From positions 1,674,001 through 1,738,000 of the forward strand of contig NZ_CP150170.1 in NCBI RefSeq assembly GCF_037963865.1: 64,000 nt of DNA, read 5' to 3'. Source of the stretch: Paenibacillus sp. FSL R10-2734. GTDB taxonomy: Bacteria > Bacillota > Bacilli > Paenibacillales > Paenibacillaceae. The notes below the pieces were generated by a model. That model made no database searches. It was given only the letters and a program-made list of their open reading frames with translations, and had not been told where the DNA came from. Positions 43,001 through 52,086 of the stretch are shown here, piece after piece. The position numbers and the translations under genes were made by a program. Within the stretch, counting starts at the first letter, position 1. Each line of letters begins with the position of its first letter.

Positions 43001-43001
43001 T

Positions 43002-43190
43002 CTAATCAGCGCTTAGGCTTTCCTGTTTGCGTCTGAGCTTGGCTTTGAGGATAAATCCCCATCCAATATTCATTACGCAGAGAAACCCAAGAAGAAGTGC
43101 CAGCCAGAAGCTATAACTGATCGCGATTGAAGCGGCAGTGAGAATAAGAATAGAAGAACAAGCGAACCAAAGTGAAAGTCCTTTACCCAT
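43002..43190 (-). CDS. Small two-helix membrane protein of unknown function
   Basis: 62 aa: two hydrophobic segments (LWFACSSILILTAASIAISY and FWLALLLGFLCVMNIGWGFI) and a basic C-terminus (KAKLRRKQES). AAGGAAGG lies before ATG 43190. It ends 1 bp from the trpS stop, so the trpS 3' transcript would be antisense to all of it. Unrecognised. Confidence 0.6.
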   Translation of the reverse strand: MGKGLSLWFACSSILILTAASIAISYSFWLALLLGFLCVMNIGWGFILKAKLRRKQESLSAD

Positions 43191-43225
43191 TAGGAGAGCC
43201 TTCCTTTCTGCATCTGCTAAAATGA

Positions 43226-43258
43226 ATCCCGGAGTATAATAATACTCCGGGATTTTTT
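43226..43258 (+). terminator. Terminator probably serving trpS
   Basis: atcccggagtat and atactccgggat form a 12-bp stem followed by TTTTTT on the + strand. It may also end the leftward gene at 43296. Confidence 0.75.
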
Positions 43259-43295
43259 GTGATTATAGAATAGATCTCTGCGTAAGTCTACAGTT

Positions 43296-44297
43296 TCATC
43301 GTAAAGAACTAGGATCAATGGAAAATCGTTTGTCGAGCTTCTCGCTGCTAAGCCAGCCTACATAAGTATTTAAAGGTTGATATTGGTTGTCCATAACTAA
43401 TACGGCCACAAAAGGGTATTGTTTGCGGTGCAAATAACGCACATCCCCCCAGCGTACGATATATCCTGAAGGAAGCTCCTCCACTTCGGCTACTGCATAA
43501 GAGGTGAAGTATAGAAAGGACTGAATATCAGGGTGTGACTTAGATATCTCCACAGCGGGATGATTCGAGCATACAGCATGCTTGAACCATTCCAGTCGGT
43601 TATTCACTAGCTGCCCAACATCATAGCTGCCATCTTTTTTTACTTTAACAACGTTCCAGCGTTTAAGTGAGATTGTAGGGATTACAATATAACGTTCGCC
43701 GACATTATGGTGTAAATCTTTAAGCTTGATATTACGCGTAAGGCGTGCGTGAACGACGGTTCTCCATACATAATAAAGAATAGTACAGGCATAGAGCGTA
43801 ATAAATAAAGGTTTAGGCGGAACGATTCCGGTGATCCAGAGAAGGATAGCTGCGATATGGCTACCAAATATAAACGGATCAAAAATGTGGATGATGTTCC
43901 ATGCAATCCATTTCTCCGTGAATGGACGAGCAGCCTGAGTTCCGTAGGTATTAAATAGATCAGAGAATACATGAACACCTACACCGATGAAGCTCCAGAG
44001 CGCAATATGGCTTAGGGCTTGTAAATCAGTAAAACTAAATAATGGCCCTAGCACGAAGGAAATCAGGGCGGGCCACAGAATTAGAAAGGGTAGGGAATGT
44101 GTGATTCCACGGTGATTACGGATATACAATGCATTGTCCTTCAGTCGTAGTGCAGTATCGGCATCAGGAGCCTGAGAGGCGAGAACCGTTGCCAGCATAA
44201 CAGCTCCGGCCAGTTTCGGATCAGCGGCAACGATGGGATCAACGAAGGAAAGCCCAGCTAAGCCTAGGCCCATAACTAAATGTGTAGCGGTATCCAT
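43296..44297 (-). CDS. YfhP/YdjM-type membrane-bound metal-dependent hydrolase
   Basis: 333 aa. The first ~180 residues have four or five helices and the conserved metal-site blocks MDTATHLVMG, QAPDADT, RNHRGITHS and HVFSDLFNTYGTQA. The soluble C-terminal part (about 190-333) matches YfhP-type proteins in length and layout. In B. subtilis YfhP is described as a hydrolase-like membrane regulator. Substrate unknown. Confidence 0.85.
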   Translation of the reverse strand: MDTATHLVMGLGLAGLSFVDPIVAADPKLAGAVMLATVLASQAPDADTALRLKDNALYIRNHRGITHSLPFLILWPALISFVLGPLFSFTDLQALSHIALWSFIGVGVHVFSDLFNTYGTQAARPFTEKWIAWNIIHIFDPFIFGSHIAAILLWITGIVPPKPLFITLYACTILYYVWRTVVHARLTRNIKLKDLHHNVGERYIVIPTISLKRWNVVKVKKDGSYDVGQLVNNRLEWFKHAVCSNHPAVEISKSHPDIQSFLYFTSYAVAEVEELPSGYIVRWGDVRYLHRKQYPFVAVLVMDNQYQPLNTYVGWLSSEKLDKRFSIDPSSLR

Positions 44298-44540
44298 TGG
44301 TCAGTTCTCCTTTGATGTTCGGAAGTTCTCTATTTAATAATTACCCAAATACAGCTCGGGTTATTAAGCGAATTGAAATAAATATGAAATAAATATTGTC
44401 ACGTAATTGTCGAATTCATGAACTTACTGTCCCATGACTGTCAAAGTCTTCACGGGTTTGATATGATAAAGTTAACAGCGAAGTCTTAAATATACTTCGG
44501 TAAGAACGTTAATGTTCGTTTAGAAGGAGGATCATTAGGT

Positions 44541-45473
44541 GTGGACAATCCATTAACATTTCAAGCTTCTTCCGACTCTGCAGCCATGTCTGCAAAATCT
44601 CCACCGGAAGGCGCTAGCTGGCGTGATTTCATTGCCGTAACAAAACCCGGTATTATCCGATCTAACCTCATTGCTGCCTTTGCGGGATATTGGCTGGCCT
44701 CGGGTTGGGATGTTCATTACGGCAGATTGGTTCTAACTCTGCTTGGTACAATGCTGGTTATGGCTTCGGCCTGCGTTTTTAATAATTATTTCGACCGTGA
44801 TCTAGACATGAAGATGGAAAGAACCCGTGAACGGGGACTTCCTACAGGACGACTAAAACCAAACACTGTATTATTATACGCCATTGGGCTTGGTATTGCA
44901 GGTTTGATCGTGCTGTTTGCTTTTTCTGGTATGCTTGCCGGTCTGTTTGGAATTGTTGGTATGTTCGTTTACGTTGTAGTATACACCCTTTGGTTGAAGC
45001 GGACATCTACATGGAGCACATCAGTAGGTGCAATTTCTGGAGCAATGCCCCCGGTAATTGGTTATGTTGCGGTTTCAGGAACCGTTGATCTAGGTGCTTG
45101 GCTGATTTTTGCTATGTTGTTTTTATGGCAGCCTCCTCACTTCTGGGCTTTGGGTATAAGACGTAAAGAAGAATATAGAGCAGCAGGATTTCCATTGCTA
45201 CCTGTAGTTAAAGGAACACGGCGTACAAAATTTCAGATGATTCCTTATGTAGCGCTTTTGCTTCCTATTCCAGTGTTAATGTATGCCTACGATTATGCGG
45301 GCATATTTTATCTAATCATTTCAACAGCGTTGTCCTTGGCTTGGTTAGTGTTGACCTTGATGGGCTTTAAGGCTAAGGATGATGAAGTCTGGGCGAAGAA
45401 GAACTTCCTCTTCTCCATCAACTATCTGACAGTTAGTTTGATCGTACTTGTATTGAATACAATTCACGGTTAG
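44541..45473 (+). CDS. ctaB: Protohaem IX farnesyltransferase (haem O synthase)
   Basis: 310-aa UbiA-family membrane enzyme. The prenyl-diphosphate motif NNYFDRDLDMKMERTRERG, the second acidic-loop block WQPPHFWALGIRRKEEYRAAGFP and about nine helices are intact. GTG start with AGAAGGAGG upstream. Makes haem O for cytochrome oxidase; ctaA for haem A lies at 57721. Next gene is an SCO copper chaperone, 16 bp downstream. Confidence 0.95.
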   Translation: MDNPLTFQASSDSAAMSAKSPPEGASWRDFIAVTKPGIIRSNLIAAFAGYWLASGWDVHYGRLVLTLLGTMLVMASACVFNNYFDRDLDMKMERTRERGLPTGRLKPNTVLLYAIGLGIAGLIVLFAFSGMLAGLFGIVGMFVYVVVYTLWLKRTSTWSTSVGAISGAMPPVIGYVAVSGTVDLGAWLIFAMLFLWQPPHFWALGIRRKEEYRAAGFPLLPVVKGTRRTKFQMIPYVALLLPIPVLMYAYDYAGIFYLIISTALSLAWLVLTLMGFKAKDDEVWAKKNFLFSINYLTVSLIVLVLNTIHG

Positions 45474-45489
45474 AAGAGGGAGGGTATAC

Positions 45490-46113
45490 GTGTCCGTGCA
45501 GACCTTTAAACGTTATAAATGGACTTGGCTTCTACTATTACTTGCTTTGATTATGGCTGGTTATCTGGCAGTTAACTCTTTGAATTTAGGGAAAGAAAAA
45601 CTGCCAGTCATCGGAGAAGTACAAGACTTTTCTCTTGAAAATGTGAATGGAGACCAGATTACTCTGGCTGATACACAAGGTAAGGCACGGCTGGTATACT
45701 TCTTTTTTACTCAGTGTCCGGATGTATGTCCTATAACTACGTTTATGTTATCTCAAACACAGAAGATTCTGGTTGATGATGGAATTTTTGGTAAAGACGT
45801 GGAATTTGTCTCTATCTCTTTTGATCCTAAGAATGACACCCGGGAAGCCATCAAGACGTTTGCAGACCGTTTCCAGGCGAATTATGATGGATGGTATTTT
45901 TTGCGGGGGGATCAGGAAGAGGTTCGTAAGCTGGCGACTGATTCTTTTAAAGTATTAATTGCTGGGAATGCCAAAGAAAACTTCGTACATGCCAACCGTA
46001 TAGCGTTAGTTGATCGAGACAATCGTCTCCGTGCGCTGTATGACGCAGGAGATACGGATAACGTAACCCCTGAATTTCTTGCCGATAGGCTGAAGGAATT
46101 GGCTCGGGAATAG
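45490..46113 (+). CDS. SCO1/SenC-family copper chaperone
   Basis: 207 aa from GTG 45490. One N-terminal helix (WLLLLLALIMAGYLAV) anchors a thioredoxin-fold domain with the copper ligands in TQCPDVCP (Cys76, Cys80) and the His of NFVHANRIALVD. Delivers copper to the CuA site of cytochrome oxidase. The pairing with ctaB supports this role. Confidence 0.93.
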   Translation: MSVQTFKRYKWTWLLLLLALIMAGYLAVNSLNLGKEKLPVIGEVQDFSLENVNGDQITLADTQGKARLVYFFFTQCPDVCPITTFMLSQTQKILVDDGIFGKDVEFVSISFDPKNDTREAIKTFADRFQANYDGWYFLRGDQEEVRKLATDSFKVLIAGNAKENFVHANRIALVDRDNRLRALYDAGDTDNVTPEFLADRLKELARE

Positions 46114-46130
46114 AACCTATCAACACAACA

Positions 46131-46182
46131 AAAACGCCTTTTTCGAATCCCTCTTTTGAAGGGGAAACGAAGAAGGCGTTTA
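46131..46182. terminator. Terminator between the SCO and toprim genes
   Basis: aaacgccttTTTCG and CGAAGAAGGCGTTT form a long stem with an inner cccct/agggg hairpin, between convergent genes. Confidence 0.8.
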
Positions 46183-46190
46183 TACTTGTT

Positions 46191-46544
46191 TCAGATTAAA
46201 AAAGGAAGTGGTTCGGGGTAGATGATGAATTCTTCCAATCCAGCTTTTTCAAGCTGAGTGATATTGTATTCATCGGGCGTGCCTTCCACCCCAGCATATC
46301 CGCGACGAGTATAGATGTGACCGGCATCGGGGAAGGCATCGCGCAGAACACTGCGTATTTTTTTGCCAGAACTGTCGTTATCCAGATAAAGGTATACTTC
46401 TCCATCTCCTACTTGGTGCCGGAGTGTCTCTAATTTAAGTGTATTTAATGTACCAAAGGTACATAGGATTTCTACCTCTGGTACCAGCACGCGTCGTAAT
46501 CTACTGCGATCGTTCTTACCTTCGACAATAATCGTAATGGACAT
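46191..46544 (-). CDS. Small toprim-domain protein
   Basis: 117 aa from ATG 46544 (GGAGGTG 10 nt upstream). The Toprim motifs are the N-terminal Glu in ITIIVEGKNDRSRL and the DxD in YLYLDNDSSGKKIR. A stand-alone toprim of this size resembles YusF or the catalytic half of RNase M5 and may be a nuclease or nucleotidyl-transfer enzyme; the RNase M5 C-terminal part is absent. Confidence 0.85.
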   Translation of the reverse strand: MSITIIVEGKNDRSRLRRVLVPEVEILCTFGTLNTLKLETLRHQVGDGEVYLYLDNDSSGKKIRSVLRDAFPDAGHIYTRRGYAGVEGTPDEYNITQLEKAGLEEFIIYPEPLPFLI

Positions 46545-46674
46545 TAGCTGCAATCACCTCCGGAAATGGACACTTGCTTCAGGTTCATTATAGTTTACCG
46601 AAGGATCGTCATTTTTAACAACTGATTCTACAGGAAAGTCTTCATTCCCCGGGAAATGTCGTAAAAGCATAGAA

Positions 46675-47862
46675 TCATGCGGCCCGCCCGTTCCATTTGG
46701 AAGTGAGGCTCGATAGTTTTCCTGTGTTTTTAGGTGGAAGAAGAAGCAATGCTATCATTAGTACTAGAAAGGCTATGAAGTAAGGAGAAACGAAGGCTCT
46801 TAGCTGACCGGCGGCTACGGGTCCAGCGAATGCGCCAAGTGACATGGCTATCGACTGCAAGGAGAAGGTCCGACCCATTCGACCAGGGCCACCTAGACTA
46901 ATAAAGAGTGAGGCCATTGCAGGAAACAAAATTCCTTTGGCTGCACCGAGCATAAAGAGAATAGCAGCAGCTGGAATACTGTCGAATGAGGCGAGTGCAA
47001 AGAAGGAGATGGCCATTCCCAGCAATGCCGCTGCTATTCTTCCTCCTGGAGCAAGACGGTTCAGAAAGAGCATGCTGAGCGTTACCAAAGCACCTAAACT
47101 GAGGAGTGACAGTAGTATTCCAGTGGAAAGAATGCTATTGCTCCCTGTTTGAGATAGTGGGAGCTCGAAGAAGAGAACGCCTTGTGAACAGGAAACGAAA
47201 AAAGGCAGAAGGTAATAACGTTTAGATACCGGGTCCTCATCCTTCGCTGGAATAGAAGCTTTATCTGGAGTTTTTAATGGTAATTCCGCTGGACTTAGAG
47301 GCCTTAATATACGTCTTGAAGGTGCAGGCACGCTGAAAAAAGCCATGATTCCTGTTGCGATAAGTAGCCATCCAAGTGTGGTGAAGGTGCCAGAGTAGCC
47401 GGCTTTAGCTACGATAAATGCTCCCGCAGCAGGGGACACAACTGAAGCTAAAGTATGAACAATACCATGTCCGGACATATATTTCCCCTGCTCTGTGGCA
47501 TCAGATGATAATGAAGCCAGCAGTGTCATACAAGCCGGAGAGAGGAAGGCTAGGACGAATCCACTTGCTGCTCTTAGCATAAGTAGATGCCATGGGAGCT
47601 GTGCATGGGCCTGCAGCAGTAGAATGGCTCCTGCAGCGACAAGGCTGAAGACGATGTAGCGGCGGGAGCCATTACGATCGACGAGTACACCTGCGAGCAG
47701 ATTACCGGGAAGGTGGGTCAATGAGTACATGCCCATCATCCAGCCGATAAAGGTGGGTCCTGCACCAAGAGAGATGGCAAAGGGCGTAAGGACGGGATAC
47801 TGAGCATGTAAATCGAAGAACGCCAGAAAGAGAAACAAGTAGAGCCACAGCGCAGTTTTCAC
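46675..47862 (-). CDS. Major facilitator superfamily transporter
   Basis: 395 aa from GTG 47862 (GGAGGTG site); the longer frame to 47928 lacks one. Twelve predicted helices with the MFS loop 2-3 motif GNLLAGVLVDRNGSRRYI, split by a Pro-rich central loop. It resembles drug or sugar efflux members of the MFS_1 group. Substrate unknown. Confidence 0.85.
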   Translation of the reverse strand: MKTALWLYLFLFLAFFDLHAQYPVLTPFAISLGAGPTFIGWMMGMYSLTHLPGNLLAGVLVDRNGSRRYIVFSLVAAGAILLLQAHAQLPWHLLMLRAASGFVLAFLSPACMTLLASLSSDATEQGKYMSGHGIVHTLASVVSPAAGAFIVAKAGYSGTFTTLGWLLIATGIMAFFSVPAPSRRILRPLSPAELPLKTPDKASIPAKDEDPVSKRYYLLPFFVSCSQGVLFFELPLSQTGSNSILSTGILLSLLSLGALVTLSMLFLNRLAPGGRIAAALLGMAISFFALASFDSIPAAAILFMLGAAKGILFPAMASLFISLGGPGRMGRTFSLQSIAMSLGAFAGPVAAGQLRAFVSPYFIAFLVLMIALLLLPPKNTGKLSSLTSKWNGRAA

Positions 47863-48131
47863 AGGGAAACACCTCCGAGAGCCACCTACAGCACAAGTAA
47901 TGCTGGACGGCGTAATTAAGAAGAACAACTTATAGCAGCTACTTGTACTTTACGTGGGACAGAGAGGGCTTATACCGCTTTTTTAAATCCGCTAATAGGG
48001 TATACCTTTCATGGAGGGTGGAACCATGAATTATGAGGGGCATTCATGTATAATAATTAATATTGGCGTTATGTCTATGGGAAGAGAGAATCCTTAGGAC
48101 GAAACTAGGCGATAGGGGTGTTGTGAGATTG

Positions 48132-48569
48132 ATGGATCCAGAGGTATGGTCACAGTTTATAAGGGAAAATTGGCTAGTTATTGTAATTGCGTTAGTCCTG
48201 CTGTTTGCGGTTGTTAATTTGGTCAAAACCGTTCTGAAATGGGCGATTGTCATTGTTATTGTTGTAGGTCTATTCATTTATAGTGGTGTTACAATGGACC
48301 AAATTGGTAACGCTGTGAATAAGGTAGCGGATGGAACGGTAAGTACGCTGAAGAAGGAAGCGCAAGAGGTCATGCTAAAAGAAGCGCAGGATGCGAAGTA
48401 CACTTCAAATGGTGATGGGACATTTACGATCACGACACCGAATATTGAAGTGAAGGGCACAGCGGGTGAAGATAAAGTAGAGGTTACTTTCCGAGGAGTA
48501 AGTCTTGGAAAGTGGAGTGTTACAGATACGACAAAAACATTTATCGAGGAAGCCCGAAAACATCAATAA
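48132..48569 (+). CDS. Small membrane-anchored protein of unknown function
   Basis: 145 aa from ATG 48132; the start is uncertain because AGGGG is a little far and an in-frame GTG at 48123 is possible. Two adjacent hydrophobic stretches (LVIVIALVLLFAVVNLV and AIVIVIVVGLFIYSGV), an amphipathic helix (IGNAVNKVADGTVSTLKKEA) and a small beta-rich tail. Leads into the transglutaminase gene 63 bp downstream, so they may work together. Confidence 0.65.
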   Translation: MDPEVWSQFIRENWLVIVIALVLLFAVVNLVKTVLKWAIVIVIVVGLFIYSGVTMDQIGNAVNKVADGTVSTLKKEAQEVMLKEAQDAKYTSNGDGTFTITTPNIEVKGTAGEDKVEVTFRGVSLGKWSVTDTTKTFIEEARKHQ

Positions 48570-48632
48570 CAGATTTGAACTGGAAAAAATATAACTTGCG
48601 AGCAAGCGGGCGACTGAAAGGGGAGAGAAGAT

Positions 48633-49778
48633 ATGATAAACGGGTGGTTGACTAGTTTGAGTGATGCTAATATCATCTCCATCGCCCTCCTGCTGGTTGT
48701 AATCTTCTCTTTATTGCAAGGCTGGAGCAGAGGTTTCTCAAGCGCTACTGGAAGATTATTTGGGCTACTGGGAACAGGGTTATTTACTATAGTATCATTG
48801 GTATTAGCTATTCCAGCTGTAGCCTACCTCAATCCCTATGTAGAGACTTGGGCATCGGGGATTAGTCTGCCTGATACGAAGCTGACACAATGGCAGCAAA
48901 TTTATTATACGGCGGTGTCTGTGCTATCAGAATCGCCGCTAGTTCGGTTTCTACTGCTGCTCCTGATTTCTTATATGTTGATTCGCATGCTCCTAGGGTT
49001 GTTATCCATGCTGCTTCCTTTTCAACAATTACGGCGTACTAAGAAATTTAAAGACAGAAAGATTACGCAAGTAAGCCGCCTAGGAGGAGCAATTGTTGGA
49101 TTAATCATAGGCTTAACTCGTGGTCTGGTCATTGTTCTTGCTCTTTTTATCTGCGTTGGATTAAATCCAGAGAGTGGGTTTAGTCGTTATGTGGAGTCCT
49201 CTCCAATCTATAGTCAGAGTGCTGCAGCTGTATTTGAACCTATTGTTGGTGAGACTGTACAGAAGAAACTTCCTATTCTAACGAAGACCGTTGCAGCAGA
49301 GATGAATGATATCCTACGCAGAAAATATGAGGTTATCGATCACGAAATTCCTCAGGATATTATAGGGGCAGCAGAAGACATTGTTGGACAAGCGCAAGAG
49401 GAAGAGAAAAAAGCAAGACTTCTCTATGATTGGGTAGGTACACGTGTGACTTACGATTATGCCAAAGCTGATAATTATTTGCAAAACAGGGTGTGGCATG
49501 AACAGACACCACAGGATACGTTCGACACTCGTCAAGGGGTGTGTATAGACTATGCTCGACTTTACGCTGTGATGGCTCGTTCACAGGGCTTACAGGTGCG
49601 GGTTGTAACAGGCCAAGGTTACGATGGGCGTGGCGGTTATGGTGCGCATGCTTGGAATGAAGTATATATAAGTGATCGGCAAGCTTGGATCCCACTGGAC
49701 CCGACCTGGGCGAGCAGTGGAGATTGGTTCAATCCGAAGGATTTTGATGAAACTCATATAAGAGAGAACGCCCTCTGA
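48633..49778 (+). CDS. CvpA-like membrane domain fused to a transglutaminase-like domain
   Basis: 381 aa. The N-terminal ~190 residues have about five helices with a CvpA-like opening (SLLQGWSRGFSSATGRLFGL). The C-terminal domain is a transglutaminase-like protease fold with triad C304 (GVCIDYARL), H339 (GAHAWNEVY) and D356 (PLDPTW). Such domains in envelope proteins cleave or crosslink peptides; extracellular activity is inferred. Start ATG 48633 with GGGGAG 7 nt upstream. Confidence 0.85.
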   Translation: MINGWLTSLSDANIISIALLLVVIFSLLQGWSRGFSSATGRLFGLLGTGLFTIVSLVLAIPAVAYLNPYVETWASGISLPDTKLTQWQQIYYTAVSVLSESPLVRFLLLLLISYMLIRMLLGLLSMLLPFQQLRRTKKFKDRKITQVSRLGGAIVGLIIGLTRGLVIVLALFICVGLNPESGFSRYVESSPIYSQSAAAVFEPIVGETVQKKLPILTKTVAAEMNDILRRKYEVIDHEIPQDIIGAAEDIVGQAQEEEKKARLLYDWVGTRVTYDYAKADNYLQNRVWHEQTPQDTFDTRQGVCIDYARLYAVMARSQGLQVRVVTGQGYDGRGGYGAHAWNEVYISDRQAWIPLDPTWASSGDWFNPKDFDETHIRENAL

Positions 49779-49949
49779 GTGAGGGCGCTGGGCTTATTGG
49801 GTGTGGTACAATAAACTCAAGTAACGTCAGCTCGACCATAAATGCGAGTGCATGCTCACAATAAGCAGCTTAGAAATCACCTTCATCATAAGAGCAATGT
49901 CGCAGGTAACAGTATGCCAGACATTTTTTTGTAGAAGGGAAGAAAGCTG

Positions 49950-52025
49950 GTGAGCTTGTTCGGTAAGCTGCCCCCGCCTAAGGACGGGATATCTTCAAGA
50001 AATGCTGTGGGTCTGAAACTGAATATTTTTTTCTTTGGTACTTTTTTTGTTTTTTGTATTATTATCGTACGTCTTGCAGGTTTGCAGTTTACTGAAGGGG
50101 CTCTGTTGTCTGAAGAAGAAACGAATCGGGAAACAAAGATTGTTCCGCTCGCAGCGATGCGTGGGATTATTTTTGCTGCCGAAGGAGAACAGATTGCCTA
50201 TTCAACACCTACGGAGTCGCTTTACCTTACATTAACTAAAGATTACACAGCTAGAACAACAGATAAAGCAACGGGTGAGACCTCACTCACGGAGAAGGCG
50301 AAGAACAACTCTAATGCGCTTGCGGCAAGGCTTGCGGCTGATTTTGCTAAATATGGAGATCCGAATGAGCCAAAGCTGACGCAACAAAATATCTTGGAGT
50401 TATTAGATTTAGATTTCAAAAAATATTTAGGTTATGTGCCGCGACGGATCAAGACTGGATTAATTCCAGAGGAAATAGCCTATTTCATGGAGCACAAAGA
50501 CAATTATCCGGGGCTAACGATCGTGGAGGAGAGTGTTCGTCACTACGATAAAGATACGGTAGCGGTGCAAACGGTCGGCTTTGGGAAGCCTTTCAAATCG
50601 ACTGAAAAAATAGCGCTATATAAGAATATTCGTAGTGCTATGAAAAATGACTCTTCCCCTGGACTTATATATAAAGCAGAAGAATACGTGGGGTTTGATG
50701 GCCTGGAGATGCAGTATCAACGAGAGCTACGGGGAGAAAATGGTTATCAAGTCATTTCGGTAACCCCTCAGAATATGGCTGAGAAGGTTGAACAGAACGT
50801 TGCTCCTGTAAAGGGTAATAATATTTGGATGACCATTAATAAGAAAATTCAGATGAAGACAGAACAGGCTATATTGGATCAGATTAAATGGCTACATACC
50901 AATGCTGTTCAAGGTGAGACGCATCCAGATGCTTTAACCGGTTACGCCGTAGCCATGGAAGTGGAGACTGGGAATATCGTTGCTATGGCTAGCATGCCGG
51001 ATTACGATTCGAATGTATGGACCAAAGACTCCTTATCAACACCTGTATGGAATCAAATTATGAATAATCATCTAAACGGTACAATTACCTCGAATTCTTC
51101 AGGAAGATCAGGCCATGATTTTAGTTCACTTGTTTTTATGGGATCTACGATCAAGCCATTAAGTGTATTAATTGGTTTGGAAGAAGGTTTTTTTAACACA
51201 TCACCCACTTACCAAGATGTTGGGATTACCTATTTCGGTAAGGATAATAAATCATCTGTTAGAAATTCATCGGGTCATGTATATGGTAAACTAGATCCGG
51301 CCAAGGCGATTACGGAATCTTCTAACGTATTTATGGTTGATATGGTGGGGAAACAGCTTTATAAGAAATACCCGGGGGATAAAGGCATAGAGGTTTGGGA
51401 CAAATATATGAAAGACTTCGGACTGGGTGTATCTACGAAAAGTGGTCTCCCAGGTGAATCAGCGGGTCTGATTAACTATACTGATCTTAAGGCCGCAGGC
51501 AGTTCACAAGCCGCACTTATCTATGCTTCTTTTGGCCAACAAGGCAGTTATACTACATTGCAGCTTGCCCAGTATGCTTCTACTCTTGCTAATGAAGGTG
51601 TGCGTATTAAGCCTCAGCTCGTTAGTAAGATCACGGACGCGCAAGGTAAGGTGGTTAAGGAATTTCAAAGAGAAGTGCTTAATAAGGTAACGTTTGACAA
51701 ATCCTACTGGAAAGAGATTAAACAGGGGATGAGCAGTAAAGTTAGTGCCTTTGATGATTTTCCTTATGATTTTGCACGTAAGACTGGTACCTCTGAAAAA
51801 ACAGACAGAAAAAATATAAACCGTGATAATGGGGTATTTATTGCCTTTGCTCCGCGAGAAAATCCGAAGCTGGCCGTAGCGGTTGTTATACCAGAAGGGG
51901 GCTTTGGCTCCAACAGCGCTGCTCCGGTTGCTCGTAAAATTTTTGACGCCTATGATTGGGAGTACGGGCTCGATGGTGTGCCGAAAAAGAAGGTTACTCC
52001 TGTGATAGACCCCATTCAAAAATAA
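49950..52025 (+). CDS. Class B penicillin-binding protein, copy 1
   Basis: 691 aa from GTG 49950. One N-terminal membrane anchor (IFFFGTFFVFCIIIVRLAGL), a dimerisation/pedestal domain (about 50-320), then the transpeptidase with SxxK (S399-T-I-K402), SxN (S457-S-N459) and KTGT (K611). Crosslinks peptidoglycan outside the membrane. The layout resembles the Bacillus PBP2A/PbpH class, which supports side-wall synthesis. Its paralogue follows 61 bp later. Confidence 0.92.
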   Translation: MSLFGKLPPPKDGISSRNAVGLKLNIFFFGTFFVFCIIIVRLAGLQFTEGALLSEEETNRETKIVPLAAMRGIIFAAEGEQIAYSTPTESLYLTLTKDYTARTTDKATGETSLTEKAKNNSNALAARLAADFAKYGDPNEPKLTQQNILELLDLDFKKYLGYVPRRIKTGLIPEEIAYFMEHKDNYPGLTIVEESVRHYDKDTVAVQTVGFGKPFKSTEKIALYKNIRSAMKNDSSPGLIYKAEEYVGFDGLEMQYQRELRGENGYQVISVTPQNMAEKVEQNVAPVKGNNIWMTINKKIQMKTEQAILDQIKWLHTNAVQGETHPDALTGYAVAMEVETGNIVAMASMPDYDSNVWTKDSLSTPVWNQIMNNHLNGTITSNSSGRSGHDFSSLVFMGSTIKPLSVLIGLEEGFFNTSPTYQDVGITYFGKDNKSSVRNSSGHVYGKLDPAKAITESSNVFMVDMVGKQLYKKYPGDKGIEVWDKYMKDFGLGVSTKSGLPGESAGLINYTDLKAAGSSQAALIYASFGQQGSYTTLQLAQYASTLANEGVRIKPQLVSKITDAQGKVVKEFQREVLNKVTFDKSYWKEIKQGMSSKVSAFDDFPYDFARKTGTSEKTDRKNINRDNGVFIAFAPRENPKLAVAVVIPEGGFGSNSAAPVARKIFDAYDWEYGLDGVPKKKVTPVIDPIQK

Positions 52026-52086
52026 TAGGCTTATTTCAAGTAAAAGCGCCTTCGGCTATTTTAGAGAAAAAGGAGAGAAATAAACT

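Noticed and set aside
48026..48097. 23-aa ORF MNYEGHSCIIINIGVMSMGR... with a good GGAGG site upstream of the gene at 48132
   Set aside because: It contains a TATAAT that may be the promoter of the next gene, is not membrane-like and has no other support; could be a leader peptide but evidence is too thin.
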